A program made the position numbers and the translations under genes. DNA of 64,000 nt from Streptomyces roseofulvus (GTDB lineage Bacteria; Actinomycetota; Actinomycetes; Streptomycetales; Streptomycetaceae). Positions 9,279 through 17,581 of the stretch are shown here, one piece after another. A model generated the notes under the pieces. The model was given only the letters and a program-made list of their open reading frames with translations, was not told the DNA's origin and searched no databases. Numbering within the stretch: position 1 is the first letter of the stretch; each line of letters starts with the position of its first letter. Location of the stretch: the NCBI RefSeq assembly GCF_039534915.1, contig NZ_BAAAWE010000001.1, positions 6,448,001 through 6,512,000 on the forward strand. The letters run 5' to 3'.

Positions 9279-9482
9279 ATGGCCAAGGTGAACATCGCGC
9301 TCGACGCGGAACTCGTCGTGGAAGTCATGGTCCTGGCAGGCGTCGGCAGCCCGCAGGACGCCGTGGAGGCGGTCGTCCGCGACTACATCGCGCGCGGCCA
9401 CCGCACGGAGGCCCGGACCGCCACCCGCGACGAGGCGAACCGCACGGGCGAGATGCTGCCGCCCGAACCCCCGCAGGGATGA
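9279..9482 (+). CDS. VapB-type (DUF2191-like) ribbon-helix-helix protein, solitary
   Basis: 67 residues. The start MAKVNIALDAELVVEVM followed by GVGSPQDAVEAVVRDYI is the ribbon-helix-helix pattern of VapB/DUF2191 antitoxins: one strand, then two helices. No PIN-domain (VapC) toxin gene follows; the next gene overlaps by four bases (ATGA) and encodes a single-pass membrane protein. It may thus be a stand-alone DNA-binding protein or a relic of a toxin-antitoxin pair. Confidence 0.65.
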   Translation: MAKVNIALDAELVVEVMVLAGVGSPQDAVEAVVRDYIARGHRTEARTATRDEANRTGEMLPPEPPQG

Positions 9483-9655
9483 CGGCACCGGACCCCGACC
9501 GGCGTGCCCGGCTGCTCCTCGGCGGCTGCTTCGGCGTCGTCATCGGCGGGATCGTGCTCGCGGCCGTCGCGATGCTGCTGATGTCCGTGGCGATCACGGG
9601 CTTCTACGACCGCGACGGCCACGACTCCGAGCCCGTCCCCACACCCTCCATGTGA
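9479..9655 (+). CDS. Small single-pass membrane protein
   Basis: 58 residues starting at the ATG at 9479, which overlaps the stop of the VapB-like gene (ATGA), implying translational coupling. One long hydrophobic helix (GGCFGVVIGGIVLAAVAMLL and onward) spans about residues 14-40, with a short acidic tail. I do not recognise it. The downstream 7-base gap separates it from the convergent NUDIX gene. Confidence 0.6.
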   Translation: MTAPDPDRRARLLLGGCFGVVIGGIVLAAVAMLLMSVAITGFYDRDGHDSEPVPTPSM

Positions 9656-9662
9656 CGAGCCG

Positions 9663-10157
9663 TCAGTTGGCGGCGGGGAGGCCGTTCTCCAGCTCCACCG
9701 GACCGTGCCCGCCGGCCAGCACGTCCAGCGCGGCGAGCACCCGCAGGCCCAGGCTGCCCGGCAGGTGCGCGGTCACCTCGGAGGGCTCGATCAGCTTCCA
9801 GGAGAGCAACTCCTCCTCCTGGAGCCGGATCTCCGCGAACCGCTCCTCGGACAGCACCCCGCCGTCGTACACGTACGCCACGATCGGCGGCCGGAGCGTG
9901 CTCTGCACCCAGTCCACCGTGAGCAGCGGCCCCAGCGGCACGTCCAGGCCGATCTCCTCCGCGGTCTCGCGGCGGGCCGCCTGCCGGGGCGTCTCGCCCG
10001 TGTCGGACTCGATCGTGCCGCCGGGCAGGGCCCAGCCCTCGCGGTAGTTCGGCTCCACGACGAGGACCCGGCCCCGGGCGTCCCGGAAGAGCGCGGCGGC
10101 ACCGGCGAGCACCTTGGGGAGGCCGGCGATGTACGTGGCGTAGTCGGTGACGGTCAC
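9663..10157 (-). CDS. NUDIX hydrolase
   Basis: 164 residues from the GTG at 10157. The Nudix box is clear: GGTIESDTGETPRQAARRE then TAEEIGL, around residues 47-72, giving the G-x5-E-x7-RE-x2-EE-x-G metal site with a small insertion. The family hydrolyses nucleoside diphosphates linked to another group. The start overlaps the stop of the ADP-ribosylglycohydrolase gene by four bases, so the two are coupled, which is consistent with handling of ADP-ribose-type compounds, though that is inference. Confidence 0.88.
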   Translation of the reverse strand: MTVTDYATYIAGLPKVLAGAAALFRDARGRVLVVEPNYREGWALPGGTIESDTGETPRQAARRETAEEIGLDVPLGPLLTVDWVQSTLRPPIVAYVYDGGVLSEERFAEIRLQEEELLSWKLIEPSEVTAHLPGSLGLRVLAALDVLAGGHGPVELENGLPAAN

Positions 10158-11245
10158 GGTGCCAGCGTAGCCAGCCGCAGCGTCCGCGCGGCGAGTTCGC
10201 CGATCCCGGCGCCGTCGAAGCCGTACACCGCGCTGCGCACCCGGTCGCGCAGCGGCGCCGACCACTGCGGCGGGATCGCCGCCGCCCCGCACAGCACCCC
10301 GGCCACCGATCCGGCCGTCGCCCCGTTGGAGTCCGTGTCCAGGCCGCCGCGGACGGTCAGCGCGATCGTGCGGGTGAAGTCGCCCTCGCCGTGGAGCAGC
10401 CCGGCCGTGAGCACGGCCGCGTTGGGCACGACGTGGATCCACCCCAGGCCGGCCGTGCGCTCCGCCATCTCGTCGAGCGTCCGCGACCAGCCGAGCCCCG
10501 CCTCGTACAGCGCGATCGTCTCGCGCACGGTCCGGGCCAGCCGGCAGCCCGGCGGCACCACCTCCAGGGCCGCGACCAGGGCGGAGCGGGCGTCGGGCGC
10601 GGTGAAGGCGGCGGCGACCAGGGCGGCCGCCCACATCGCCCCGTACACCCCGTTCCCGGTGTGCGAGACCACCGCGTCCCGGCGGGCCAGGCCGGCCGCC
10701 CTGCGCGGGTCGCCCGGGCTCGTCCAGCCGTAGACGTCCGCCCTGATCAGCGCCCCGATCCACTCCTGGTAGGGGTTGTCGTACGTGGCGGTCAGCGGCG
10801 GTCTCAGCCCGTTGGCGAGGTTCCGGTACGCGGCCCGCTCGGCGGTGTACGTCTGGAGGTACGGCAGCCGCAGCAGCCACAGCTCGCCCACCTGCTCGGT
10901 GGTGAAGCCGAAGCCGTGCGTCTCCAGCAGGTGCAGCCCGAGCAGGGTGTAGTCGACGTCGTCGTCCCGGCAGCTCTCCCGGATCCCGCCGCGCACGCAC
11001 GCCGGCCACTCGGGCCGCAGCTCGAAGCCCTGCGCGCCGTCCGGCGGGGGCGGCAGGTAGTCGGTGAGGGGCAGCGCGCCGGTGAGCCGCAGATAGGCGT
11101 CGATCCGCTCCCGCGTCCAGTGCTCGCCCTGCTCGACCGGCTTGCCGAGCATGTTCCCGGCGATCCGCCCGGTCCAGCCGCCGAGGATCCGGTCGGCGAG
11201 GTCCGGTCCGGCGGGCGCCGGCCGGGGCGCCGTGCCGGCCGTCAC
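10154..11245 (-). CDS. ADP-ribosylglycohydrolase family protein
   Basis: 363 residues from the GTG at 11245, chosen because GTGA there overlaps the stop of the BCCT gene. Metal-binding motifs of the ADP-ribosyl-hydrolase fold are visible: GGWTGRIAGNMLGKPVE near 22-38, ESCRDDDVDYT near 88-98, SHTGNGVYGAMW near 195, and the C-terminal GGLDTDSNGATAGSVAG near 315. These proteins remove ADP-ribose from proteins or small molecules. The much longer open frame around it (to 14608) reads antisense through other genes and is not coding. Confidence 0.88.
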   Translation of the reverse strand: MTAGTAPRPAPAGPDLADRILGGWTGRIAGNMLGKPVEQGEHWTRERIDAYLRLTGALPLTDYLPPPPDGAQGFELRPEWPACVRGGIRESCRDDDVDYTLLGLHLLETHGFGFTTEQVGELWLLRLPYLQTYTAERAAYRNLANGLRPPLTATYDNPYQEWIGALIRADVYGWTSPGDPRRAAGLARRDAVVSHTGNGVYGAMWAAALVAAAFTAPDARSALVAALEVVPPGCRLARTVRETIALYEAGLGWSRTLDEMAERTAGLGWIHVVPNAAVLTAGLLHGEGDFTRTIALTVRGGLDTDSNGATAGSVAGVLCGAAAIPPQWSAPLRDRVRSAVYGFDGAGIGELAARTLRLATLAP

Positions 11246-12948
11246 GCCCCTCCCTCCCGCGGCGGCTCGCCGCCCTCCGCGTCGGCGCGGGAGCGGGCCG
11301 CGCGGCGCAGCCGGTGGTGCCGGGCCGTGCCGCCCTGCTCGGTCATCGCCTCGCCGACCAGGGCCCGTACCGCGTCCCGCATCCCGTGCAGGGCGTGGTG
11401 CCGGGCCGGGCCCGCGCCCGGGTCCTCCCGCAGCTCGCGTACCAGCGCCCAGCACAGCAGCAGCATGACCACCACGAAGGGCAGCGCCACCAGGATCGTC
11501 GCCGTCTGGAGCGAGTTCAGGCCGCCCACCACCAGCAGCACCGCCGCCACGGCCGCCATGAGCACGCCCCAGGTCACCACCAGCCAGGTCGGCGGGTGCA
11601 GCGAGCCCCGGCTGGTCAGCGAGCCCATGACGAGGGAGGCCGAGTCGGCGCTGGTCACGAAGTACGTCATCACCAGGAGCATCGCGATGACCGAGGTGAC
11701 CGTGCCCAGCGGCAGCGCCTCCAGCATCGCGAAGAGCGAGGCCTCCGCCCCGTCCTTCACGGCGGTCGCCAGATCGGCCTCGCCGGTGGACTCCAGCCGG
11801 ATGGCCGTGCCGCCCATCACGCAGAACCAGACCACCGTCGCCCCCGACGGCACGAGCAGCACGCCCACCAGGAACTCGCGGATCGTCCGGCCGCGCGAGA
11901 TCCGGGCGATGAAGGTGCCGACGAACGGCGCCCAGGACAGCCACCACGCCCAGTAGAAGATCGTCCAGGCGCCCAGCCACGCGCGGTCGGTGAAGGCGCC
12001 GGTGCGGCTCGCCATCGGCAGCAGCTGGTGGAGGTAGCCGCCGACCGAGGCCGGGATGGTGTCCAGGATGTAGACCGTCGGTCCGAGCAGGAAGACGAAG
12101 AGCGCCAGGCAGGCGGCGAGCACGATGTTCAGCGTCGACAGCCACTTGACGCCCTTGTGCAGGCCCGAGAAGGCCGACAGGACGAACGCCGCCGACAGCG
12201 AGGCGATGATGATCAGCTGGGTGGCCGTCGAGTCCTCGACGCCCATCGTGAGGTCGAGTCCCTCGGAGACCTGGAGCGCGCCCAGGCCGAGGCTGGTGGC
12301 CGTGCCGAAGACGGTCGCGAAGACGGCGAGCAGGTCGATCGCCCTGCCCTGCCAGGAGGCGGCCCGGCGGGCGCCGAGGAGCGGGACGAAAGCGCTGCTC
12401 AGCCGGTTGCCGCGGCCCTTGCGGAAGCCCGCGTACGCCAGGGCCAGACCGGCGATGCCGTAGATCGCCCACGGGGTCAGCGTCCAGTGGAAGAAGGAGT
12501 ACTCCATCGCCGTCCGGGCCGCCGCACCCGTGCCCGCCGGGCCGCCGCCCGGCGGCGGGTCCAGGAAGTGCTGGAGCGGCTCCCCGACGCCGTAGAACAT
12601 CAGGCCGATGCCCATGCCGGCGCTGAACATCATCGCGACCCACGCCAGGTTGGTGAACTCCGGCTCGGAGTCGTCCGCGCCCAGCCGGATCCGGCCGAAG
12701 CGGCTCATCGCGAGCACCACGCACAGCACCAGGAAGGCGTCCGCGCCGACCACGAACAGCCACGCGAAGTTGTCCAGGACCCAGGAGAGGGCGGCGGAGG
12801 AGGCGCTGTCGAAGGATTCCTTGCCGAGTGCCGCCCAGGCGACCACCCCGACGACGGCGGCCACGCCGATCCCGATGACCTGCGCGTCGGGCGCGTGCCG
12901 TTCCGGTACGTGATCCGGGGAGGGTCCCTCGTTCATATCCGTGCTCAT
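11242..12948 (-). CDS. BCCT-family betaine/carnitine/choline transporter
   Basis: 568 residues with about 12 hydrophobic segments. The family signature GMGIGLMFYGVGEPLQHF near residues 111-128 and the Trp-rich YWAWWLSWAPFVGTFIARIS near 340 with SRGRTIREF are diagnostic. Transporters of this family take up quaternary amines driven by Na+ or H+ and often serve in osmoprotection; the exact substrate is not evident. The charged 50-residue C-terminal tail is the region that senses osmotic stress in BetP. The gene leads a coupled cluster with the ADP-ribosylglycohydrolase and NUDIX genes. Confidence 0.93.
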   Translation of the reverse strand: MSTDMNEGPSPDHVPERHAPDAQVIGIGVAAVVGVVAWAALGKESFDSASSAALSWVLDNFAWLFVVGADAFLVLCVVLAMSRFGRIRLGADDSEPEFTNLAWVAMMFSAGMGIGLMFYGVGEPLQHFLDPPPGGGPAGTGAAARTAMEYSFFHWTLTPWAIYGIAGLALAYAGFRKGRGNRLSSAFVPLLGARRAASWQGRAIDLLAVFATVFGTATSLGLGALQVSEGLDLTMGVEDSTATQLIIIASLSAAFVLSAFSGLHKGVKWLSTLNIVLAACLALFVFLLGPTVYILDTIPASVGGYLHQLLPMASRTGAFTDRAWLGAWTIFYWAWWLSWAPFVGTFIARISRGRTIREFLVGVLLVPSGATVVWFCVMGGTAIRLESTGEADLATAVKDGAEASLFAMLEALPLGTVTSVIAMLLVMTYFVTSADSASLVMGSLTSRGSLHPPTWLVVTWGVLMAAVAAVLLVVGGLNSLQTATILVALPFVVVMLLLCWALVRELREDPGAGPARHHALHGMRDAVRALVGEAMTEQGGTARHHRLRRAARSRADAEGGEPPREGGA

Positions 12949-13060
12949 GTGAGCCCACTATGGTCGGACATTTCGCTTCATCCGGGGGTGGCACGCCGTC
13001 TGGCCGTACGGATAGGGTCGGCCCTGGCGCGACTGCCTGTTCGAAAGCAAGGGATGCAAG

Positions 13061-14212
13061 GTGACGGACGGAGCAGCAACTCAGGTCGCTCACGTGCTGG
13101 TGGCGGCCGACAAGTTCAAGGGCTCGCTCACGGCCGTACAGGTCGCGGAGCGGGTCACGGCGGGGCTCCGGAAGGTCGTCCCCGGCCTCTCGGTCGAGGC
13201 CCTGCCCGTCGCCGACGGCGGCGACGGCACCGTCGCGGCGGCCGTCGCGGCCGGATTCGAGCGGCGCGAGGTACGGGTCACCGGACCGGTCGGCGACCCC
13301 GTCACCGCCGCGTTCGCGCTGCGCGACACCACCGCGGTCGTCGAGATGGCGGAGGCGTCGGGGCTCCAGCTCCTCCCGCCCGGCACGTTCGCCCCGCTGA
13401 CCGCCACGACGTACGGCTCCGGCGAGCTGCTGCGGGCCGCGCTCGACGCGGGCGCGACCACCATCGTCTTCGGCGTCGGCGGCAGCGCCACCACCGACGG
13501 CGGCGCGGGCATGCTCGCCGCGCTCGGCGCGGTCTTCCTCGACGCGGACGGCCGGCCGGTCGGCCCGGGCGGCGCGGCCCTCGCGGAGCTGGCCTCCGCC
13601 GACCTGACCGCCCTCGACCCGCGCTTCGACGGCGTCGAGTTCATCCTGGCCAGCGACGTCGACAACCCGCTGACCGGTCCCAAGGGCGCGCCCGCCGTCT
13701 ACGGCCCGCAGAAGGGCGCCACGCCCGAGGACGTCGAGACCCTCGACGCGGCCCTCGCGCACTACGCCCAGGTCCTGGAGCGGGCGATCGGCCCGAAGGC
13801 CACCGAGCTCGCCGCCTCCCCGGGCGCGGGCGGCGCGGGCGGCATCGGCTACGGCGCGCTCCTCCTCGGCGCGAGCTTCCGCCCCGGCATCGCGCTGATG
13901 CTGGAGGTCCTCGGCTTCGCCCCCGCGCTGGAGCGCGCGACCCTCGTCATCACCGGCGAGGGCTCGCTCGACGCGCAGACCCTCCACGGCAAGGCCCCCG
14001 CGGGCGTCGCGGCGGCGGCCCGCGCGGCCGGCAAGGAGGTCGTCGCGGTCTGCGGCCGCCTGGCCCTCCCGCCCGAGACCCTCGGCGCGGCCGGCATCCG
14101 CCGCGCCTACCCCCTCTCCGCCCTGGAGCCCGACCCCGCCAAGTCCATCCCGAACGCGGGCCCCCTCCTGGAGGAGGTCGCCTCCCACATCGCCCGCGAC
14201 TTCCTGGCGTAG
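13061..14212 (+). CDS. Glycerate kinase (GlxK/GarK family)
   Basis: 383 residues from the GTG at 13061. Family motifs are VLVAADKFKGSLTAVQVAE near residue 11, LPVADGGDGTVAA near 47, FGVGGSATTDGGAGMLAALG near 138, PKGAPAVYGPQKGA near 206 and ITGEGSLDAQTLHGK near 303. Enzymes of this family phosphorylate glycerate to 2- or 3-phosphoglycerate. Divergent from the BCCT gene; followed by a hairpin. Confidence 0.93.
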   Translation: MTDGAATQVAHVLVAADKFKGSLTAVQVAERVTAGLRKVVPGLSVEALPVADGGDGTVAAAVAAGFERREVRVTGPVGDPVTAAFALRDTTAVVEMAEASGLQLLPPGTFAPLTATTYGSGELLRAALDAGATTIVFGVGGSATTDGGAGMLAALGAVFLDADGRPVGPGGAALAELASADLTALDPRFDGVEFILASDVDNPLTGPKGAPAVYGPQKGATPEDVETLDAALAHYAQVLERAIGPKATELAASPGAGGAGGIGYGALLLGASFRPGIALMLEVLGFAPALERATLVITGEGSLDAQTLHGKAPAGVAAAARAAGKEVVAVCGRLALPPETLGAAGIRRAYPLSALEPDPAKSIPNAGPLLEEVASHIARDFLA

Positions 14213-14218
14213 CGGGTA

Positions 14219-14248
14219 CGGGCCGGGCGTCCCGTGACGTCCGGCCCG
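14219..14248. terminator. Bidirectional hairpin between convergent genes
   Basis: CGGGCCGG (14219-14226) pairs with CCGGCCCG (14241-14248). It lies between the glycerate kinase stop and the stop of the convergent membrane-protein gene. Confidence 0.5.
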
Positions 14249-14256
14249 CGCGGCCG

Positions 14257-14853
14257 TCAGCCCGCGTCGACCGTCCGGTCCGGCGCGCCGGTCGACGGGT
14301 CCAGAGTGATCCGTGTCGTACCGTCGCTGCCGGTGACCAGGAGGGCGTCCGGGCCGTCCCAGGCGACCGCGACGAAGCCCGACCGCTCGCCGTACGTGGC
14401 CACCGGATGGCTCCGGGCGGTGAGACCCGAGCCGGAGACCACCGTCACGCGCCACAGCGGGTCGATGAGCGCGGCGCCCGTGTCCACCGTCACGTACCGC
14501 TCCGCACCGCCCGGCGCGGCCCAGCGCTCCGACTCCTCCCAGCCGGGGGAGAGGAAGCCGCCGAGGACCACCCGCAGGAACACCAGCAGGACGGCCGCCG
14601 CCGCGCACACGGCGAACAGCCCCTCACGCGCCCACCCCCGCCTGCCGGCCAGCCGGACGCCCACCGCGCACAGCACCGCCATGGCGAGCCAGTACGGCCA
14701 CGGGGCCCCGAACACGGCCAGCAGCACCACCAGCCGCGTCGACTCCGCCACCGGCGACCCCAGCGCCTGGACCACCGGAGCCAGCAGCCCCACGGCGATC
14801 AGCACCTTCCCGAGGGTCGTCCGCCGTGGTGTCGTACGCGTGTTCGTCGTCAT
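14257..14853 (-). CDS. Membrane protein of unknown function
   Basis: 198 residues if started at the ATG at 14853. Three or four hydrophobic segments are visible (LGKVLIAVGLLAPVV, LVVLLAVFGAPWPYWLAMAV, GLFAVCAAAAVLLVFL), followed by a roughly 90-residue soluble C-terminal part rich in beta-strand patterns (TVVSGSGLTARSHPVATYG, FVAVAWDGPDALLVTGSDG). It follows the gene at 14877 on the same strand; both look like small cell-envelope proteins. I do not recognise the family. Confidence 0.65.
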   Translation of the reverse strand: MTTNTRTTPRRTTLGKVLIAVGLLAPVVQALGSPVAESTRLVVLLAVFGAPWPYWLAMAVLCAVGVRLAGRRGWAREGLFAVCAAAAVLLVFLRVVLGGFLSPGWEESERWAAPGGAERYVTVDTGAALIDPLWRVTVVSGSGLTARSHPVATYGERSGFVAVAWDGPDALLVTGSDGTTRITLDPSTGAPDRTVDAG

Positions 14854-14876
14854 GGTCACGGGGGAATCCTGCCAGG

Positions 14877-15320
14877 TCACCCGGGTGCGCGTACGTACTC
14901 GGCCGAGGAGTCTCCGTTGAAGCTGTACAGGGTCGCCCGGCGGCCGGACTCGTCGACATACAGGCTCCTGCCGTTCGGGAAGTCCAACTGGACCAGGTCC
15001 GGCTCGTCGAGGATGCCCACCCTCCAGGTCCCCCGGCGTGGCGCCCCGATGTCCGACGGGGTCTCGACGAGCTCGAACGTCTCGTCCTCGCGCAGCGTCA
15101 GGCGCCCCTCGCCGCCCTCCTCGGTCCAGACGCCGACGACGTCGGCGGTCTCCAGGTAGCGCGGACCGTCGGTGGCGACGCTGTACAGCGTCCCCAGCAC
15201 GGCCAGCACGAAAATGGCGAGGAACACCGACGGGACCACCACCACCCAGGCGGGCACGGGCGTCCTCCCGGAACCGGGCGGCTCCGGCGGGGCCAAGGAC
15301 AGCGAAGGCTCGGGCGTCAT
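14877..15320 (-). CDS. Single-pass membrane-anchored protein, unknown function
   Basis: 147 residues. A Pro-rich N-terminus is followed by one transmembrane helix (VVVVPSVFLAIFVLAVLG, about residues 26-44) and a soluble domain with VVGVWTEEGGEGRLTLREDETFEL, reminiscent of small lipocalin-like beta domains that begin with GxW. The next gene on the same strand begins 24 bases after its stop. No specific function can be given. Confidence 0.7.
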   Translation of the reverse strand: MTPEPSLSLAPPEPPGSGRTPVPAWVVVVPSVFLAIFVLAVLGTLYSVATDGPRYLETADVVGVWTEEGGEGRLTLREDETFELVETPSDIGAPRRGTWRVGILDEPDLVQLDFPNGRSLYVDESGRRATLYSFNGDSSAEYVRAPG

Positions 15321-15324
15321 CCGC

Positions 15325-16524
15325 TCACCCTGACGCAGTCAGCCGGAACGCGTCCAGTGCCAAGGTCATCTCCGTGAGGTCCCGCGGCCGGGACAGCGAC
15401 CGGGACGTCAACTGCTCGAGCCGCCGCAGCCGGTTGAAGACCGTGTTGCGGTGGCAGTAGAGGCGGCCCGCCGCCCGGCCCGCCGACCCCTCGCACTCCA
15501 GCCACGCGTCCAGCGTCTCCAGCAGCACCGCCCGGTCCGCCGGGTCCAGTTCGAGGAGGCCGCCGAGGACGTCCGTGACGAGGAGGTCCGCCAGGTCCGG
15601 CTGGCCCACGATCAGCGCGCCGGTCATGCGGCGGTCCAGCCGGACGACCTGGCGGGAACCGGGCGGGCAGGTGCGCAGGGCCAGTTCGGCGAGGCGGCGG
15701 GCGCGGCCCAGTTCGGTGAGGCCCGTGACGACCGGGCTGATGCCGCCCGGGCCCGGCGCCCGCCCGTCGAGGAGCTCCGCCAGCGCGTCGAGGTCCGTGC
15801 CGTCGGCCAGCGCCACCACCCCGATCTCGCAGTCGGCCCGCATCCGCCACAGGAACCGCAGCCCCTCCGCCCGCACCTGCCGGTGGAAGGGTTCCCGCTC
15901 CTCGCGCCGGTCGGGCCGCAGCACCACCACCGCGTACCGCCCCTGCTCCGGCAGGTCCAGGCCCGCCGCGGCCCGCGCCACCATCTCCGGCGCCCGCTGC
16001 CCCTGCAACAGCGCGTCCAGCAGCGCCTGCAGCTGTTCGTCCGTGCGGCGCCGCAGCTCCGCCTCGGTGGCCCGGTACGCCTCCGAGGCGCGGTCCGCCT
16101 GCGCGTCCACCGCCGACCAGACCGTCGTCGCCGACTGCATCAGCGCCGCCAGCTGGGCCGCGTCCGGGCCCGCGCCCTCGATCAGCGCGTCCCACACCAG
16201 GTGCCCGGCGTGCCGGTACGCGTGCACCACCAGCTCCAGCGGCAGGCCCTGTTCGGCCCGCCGGCGGCCCAGCAGCTCCGCGTGCTCCAGGTCCCGCCGG
16301 GGCGAGTGCCGGGGCGCCGAGATCATCTCGATCCCGATCCGCATCGCCTCCTGAGCCTCCTGCCAGTGCTGGTCGTAGGGCACGATCCGCCCGTAGGCGG
16401 GCTCGTACGCGTGCAGCTCCGTCAGATGCTCGTCCACCAGTTCCGGCACCCGCTCCAGAAGCGCCGTGCACGCCCGCGCGAGCACCTTCCAGTCGTCACC
16501 GGTCCGCCGTCTGCGCCGTCCCAT
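15325..16524 (-). CDS. PucR/CdaR-type transcriptional regulator, divergent from liv operon
   Basis: 399 residues from the ATG at 16524 (MGRRRRRTGDDW). The frame is open much further upstream but that part is antisense to the ABC genes. A helical N-terminal domain ends near residue 170; the middle holds a CdaR-like region, and the C-terminus carries the PucR HTH: LECEGSAGRAAGRLYCHRN then TVFNRLRRLEQLTSRSL, about residues 345-380. Divergence from an amino-acid-type ABC operon, with a palindrome in the shared 208-bp gap, suggests it controls that operon; this is inferred from position. Confidence 0.8.
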   Translation of the reverse strand: MGRRRRRTGDDWKVLARACTALLERVPELVDEHLTELHAYEPAYGRIVPYDQHWQEAQEAMRIGIEMISAPRHSPRRDLEHAELLGRRRAEQGLPLELVVHAYRHAGHLVWDALIEGAGPDAAQLAALMQSATTVWSAVDAQADRASEAYRATEAELRRRTDEQLQALLDALLQGQRAPEMVARAAAGLDLPEQGRYAVVVLRPDRREEREPFHRQVRAEGLRFLWRMRADCEIGVVALADGTDLDALAELLDGRAPGPGGISPVVTGLTELGRARRLAELALRTCPPGSRQVVRLDRRMTGALIVGQPDLADLLVTDVLGGLLELDPADRAVLLETLDAWLECEGSAGRAAGRLYCHRNTVFNRLRRLEQLTSRSLSRPRDLTEMTLALDAFRLTASG

Positions 16525-16577
16525 GCCGGGAGCATCCACCGCCCCGGGCCCCACGGCAACGCCCTGACGCGCAGCGT

Positions 16578-16591
16578 TGTGCGCATGCACA
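16578..16591. promoter_or_regulatory. Palindrome in the divergent liv/regulator promoter region
   Basis: TGTGC-GCAT-GCACA is a perfect 5+5 inverted repeat with a 4-base centre, between the PucR-like gene start (16524) and livF (16733). A plausible operator for the divergent regulator. Confidence 0.4.
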
Positions 16592-16732
16592 GCCCCCCGG
16601 CGGCCCCGCTGGTCACCGGCAGCGTTTCTCCCGCCGGGCGTGGACGGGAGGTCCGCGCGGTGCTGGGGTGAGCGCCACCGAACGGCCGAGTAGCACGCAC
16701 GAGTAACAACGGCGGCCGGGGAAAGGGGAGTC

Positions 16733-17581
16733 ATGGGAGGTACCGCACCCGCCCTGACGGTGACGGACCTGACGGCGGGATACGGACCGGTGCACGCGCT
16801 CAGGCGCGTGTCGCTGACCGTGCCCGCGGGCGCCGTCGTCACCGTCCTGGGCGGCAACGGCGCCGGCAAGTCCACACTGCTGCGGGCGGTCTCGCGCACC
16901 CTGCGGTTCCACGGCGGCGCCGTGGTCTCCGGCACGGTCGCCGCGGCCGGCCGGCCGCTCGACGGGCTGCCGCCCGACCGGGTCGTGGCCGCCGGCGTCT
17001 GCCAGGTCCCCGAGGGCCGGCAGGTCTTCGCCCGGATGACCGTCGAGGACAACCTGCGGGCCGGCGGGCTGGCCCGGCGCGGCGACCGCGCCGCGAAGGC
17101 CGCCGCCCTGCGCCGGGTCCACGAACTCTTCCCCGTCCTCGCGGAGCGCTCCCGGCAGCCCGCCGGGCTGCTCTCCGGCGGCGAGCAGCAGATGCTCGCC
17201 GTCGGCCGCGCCCTCATGGCCGCCCCCGAACTGCTGCTCCTCGACGAGCCGTCGCTCGGCCTCGCCCCGCTGATGGCGGCCCGGATCGCGGACGCCGTCC
17301 GGGAGATCAACGCCCAGGGCACGGCCGTGCTGCTCGTCGAGCAGAACGCGGCGCTCGCCCTGCGGCTCGCCTCCCACGCGTACGTCCTGGAGGTCGGCGA
17401 GGTCACCCTCTCCGGCCCGGCGGCGGAACTCGCGGCCTCCGACGAGGTCCGCCGCCGCTACCTCGGCGTCGTCGACGCCGAGGCGGCGGAGGACGCCGCC
17501 CGCGCCCGGGCCGCCCACCCCGTCCTGTCCCGCTGGGACGAAGCACCCCGCGGCCCGCGCCGCAAGGAGACCCCCCGATGA
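16733..17581 (+). CDS. livF: Branched-chain amino-acid-type ABC transporter ATPase (LivF)
   Basis: 282 residues. Walker A GGNGAGKST near 41-49, signature LLSGGEQQ near 145-152, Walker B ELLLLDEPSLGLAP near 165-178 and the H-loop region (LVEQNAALAL, Gln-Asn in place of the usual His, as is normal in LivF). The QVPEGRQVFARMTVEDNL stretch is typical of LivF. The C-terminus is extended by about 40 Arg/Ala-rich residues. First gene of a five-gene operon (F-G-H-M-K); each following start overlaps the preceding stop. Confidence 0.93.
   Translation: MGGTAPALTVTDLTAGYGPVHALRRVSLTVPAGAVVTVLGGNGAGKSTLLRAVSRTLRFHGGAVVSGTVAAAGRPLDGLPPDRVVAAGVCQVPEGRQVFARMTVEDNLRAGGLARRGDRAAKAAALRRVHELFPVLAERSRQPAGLLSGGEQQMLAVGRALMAAPELLLLDEPSLGLAPLMAARIADAVREINAQGTAVLLVEQNAALALRLASHAYVLEVGEVTLSGPAAELAASDEVRRRYLGVVDAEAAEDAARARAAHPVLSRWDEAPRGPRRKETPR

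Noticed and set aside
10154..14608. A 1484-codon open frame on the minus strand
   Set aside because: High-GC frame openness; only the last 363 codons match a protein family (ADP-ribosylglycohydrolase), the rest is antisense to the kinase gene or out of frame with the BCCT gene.
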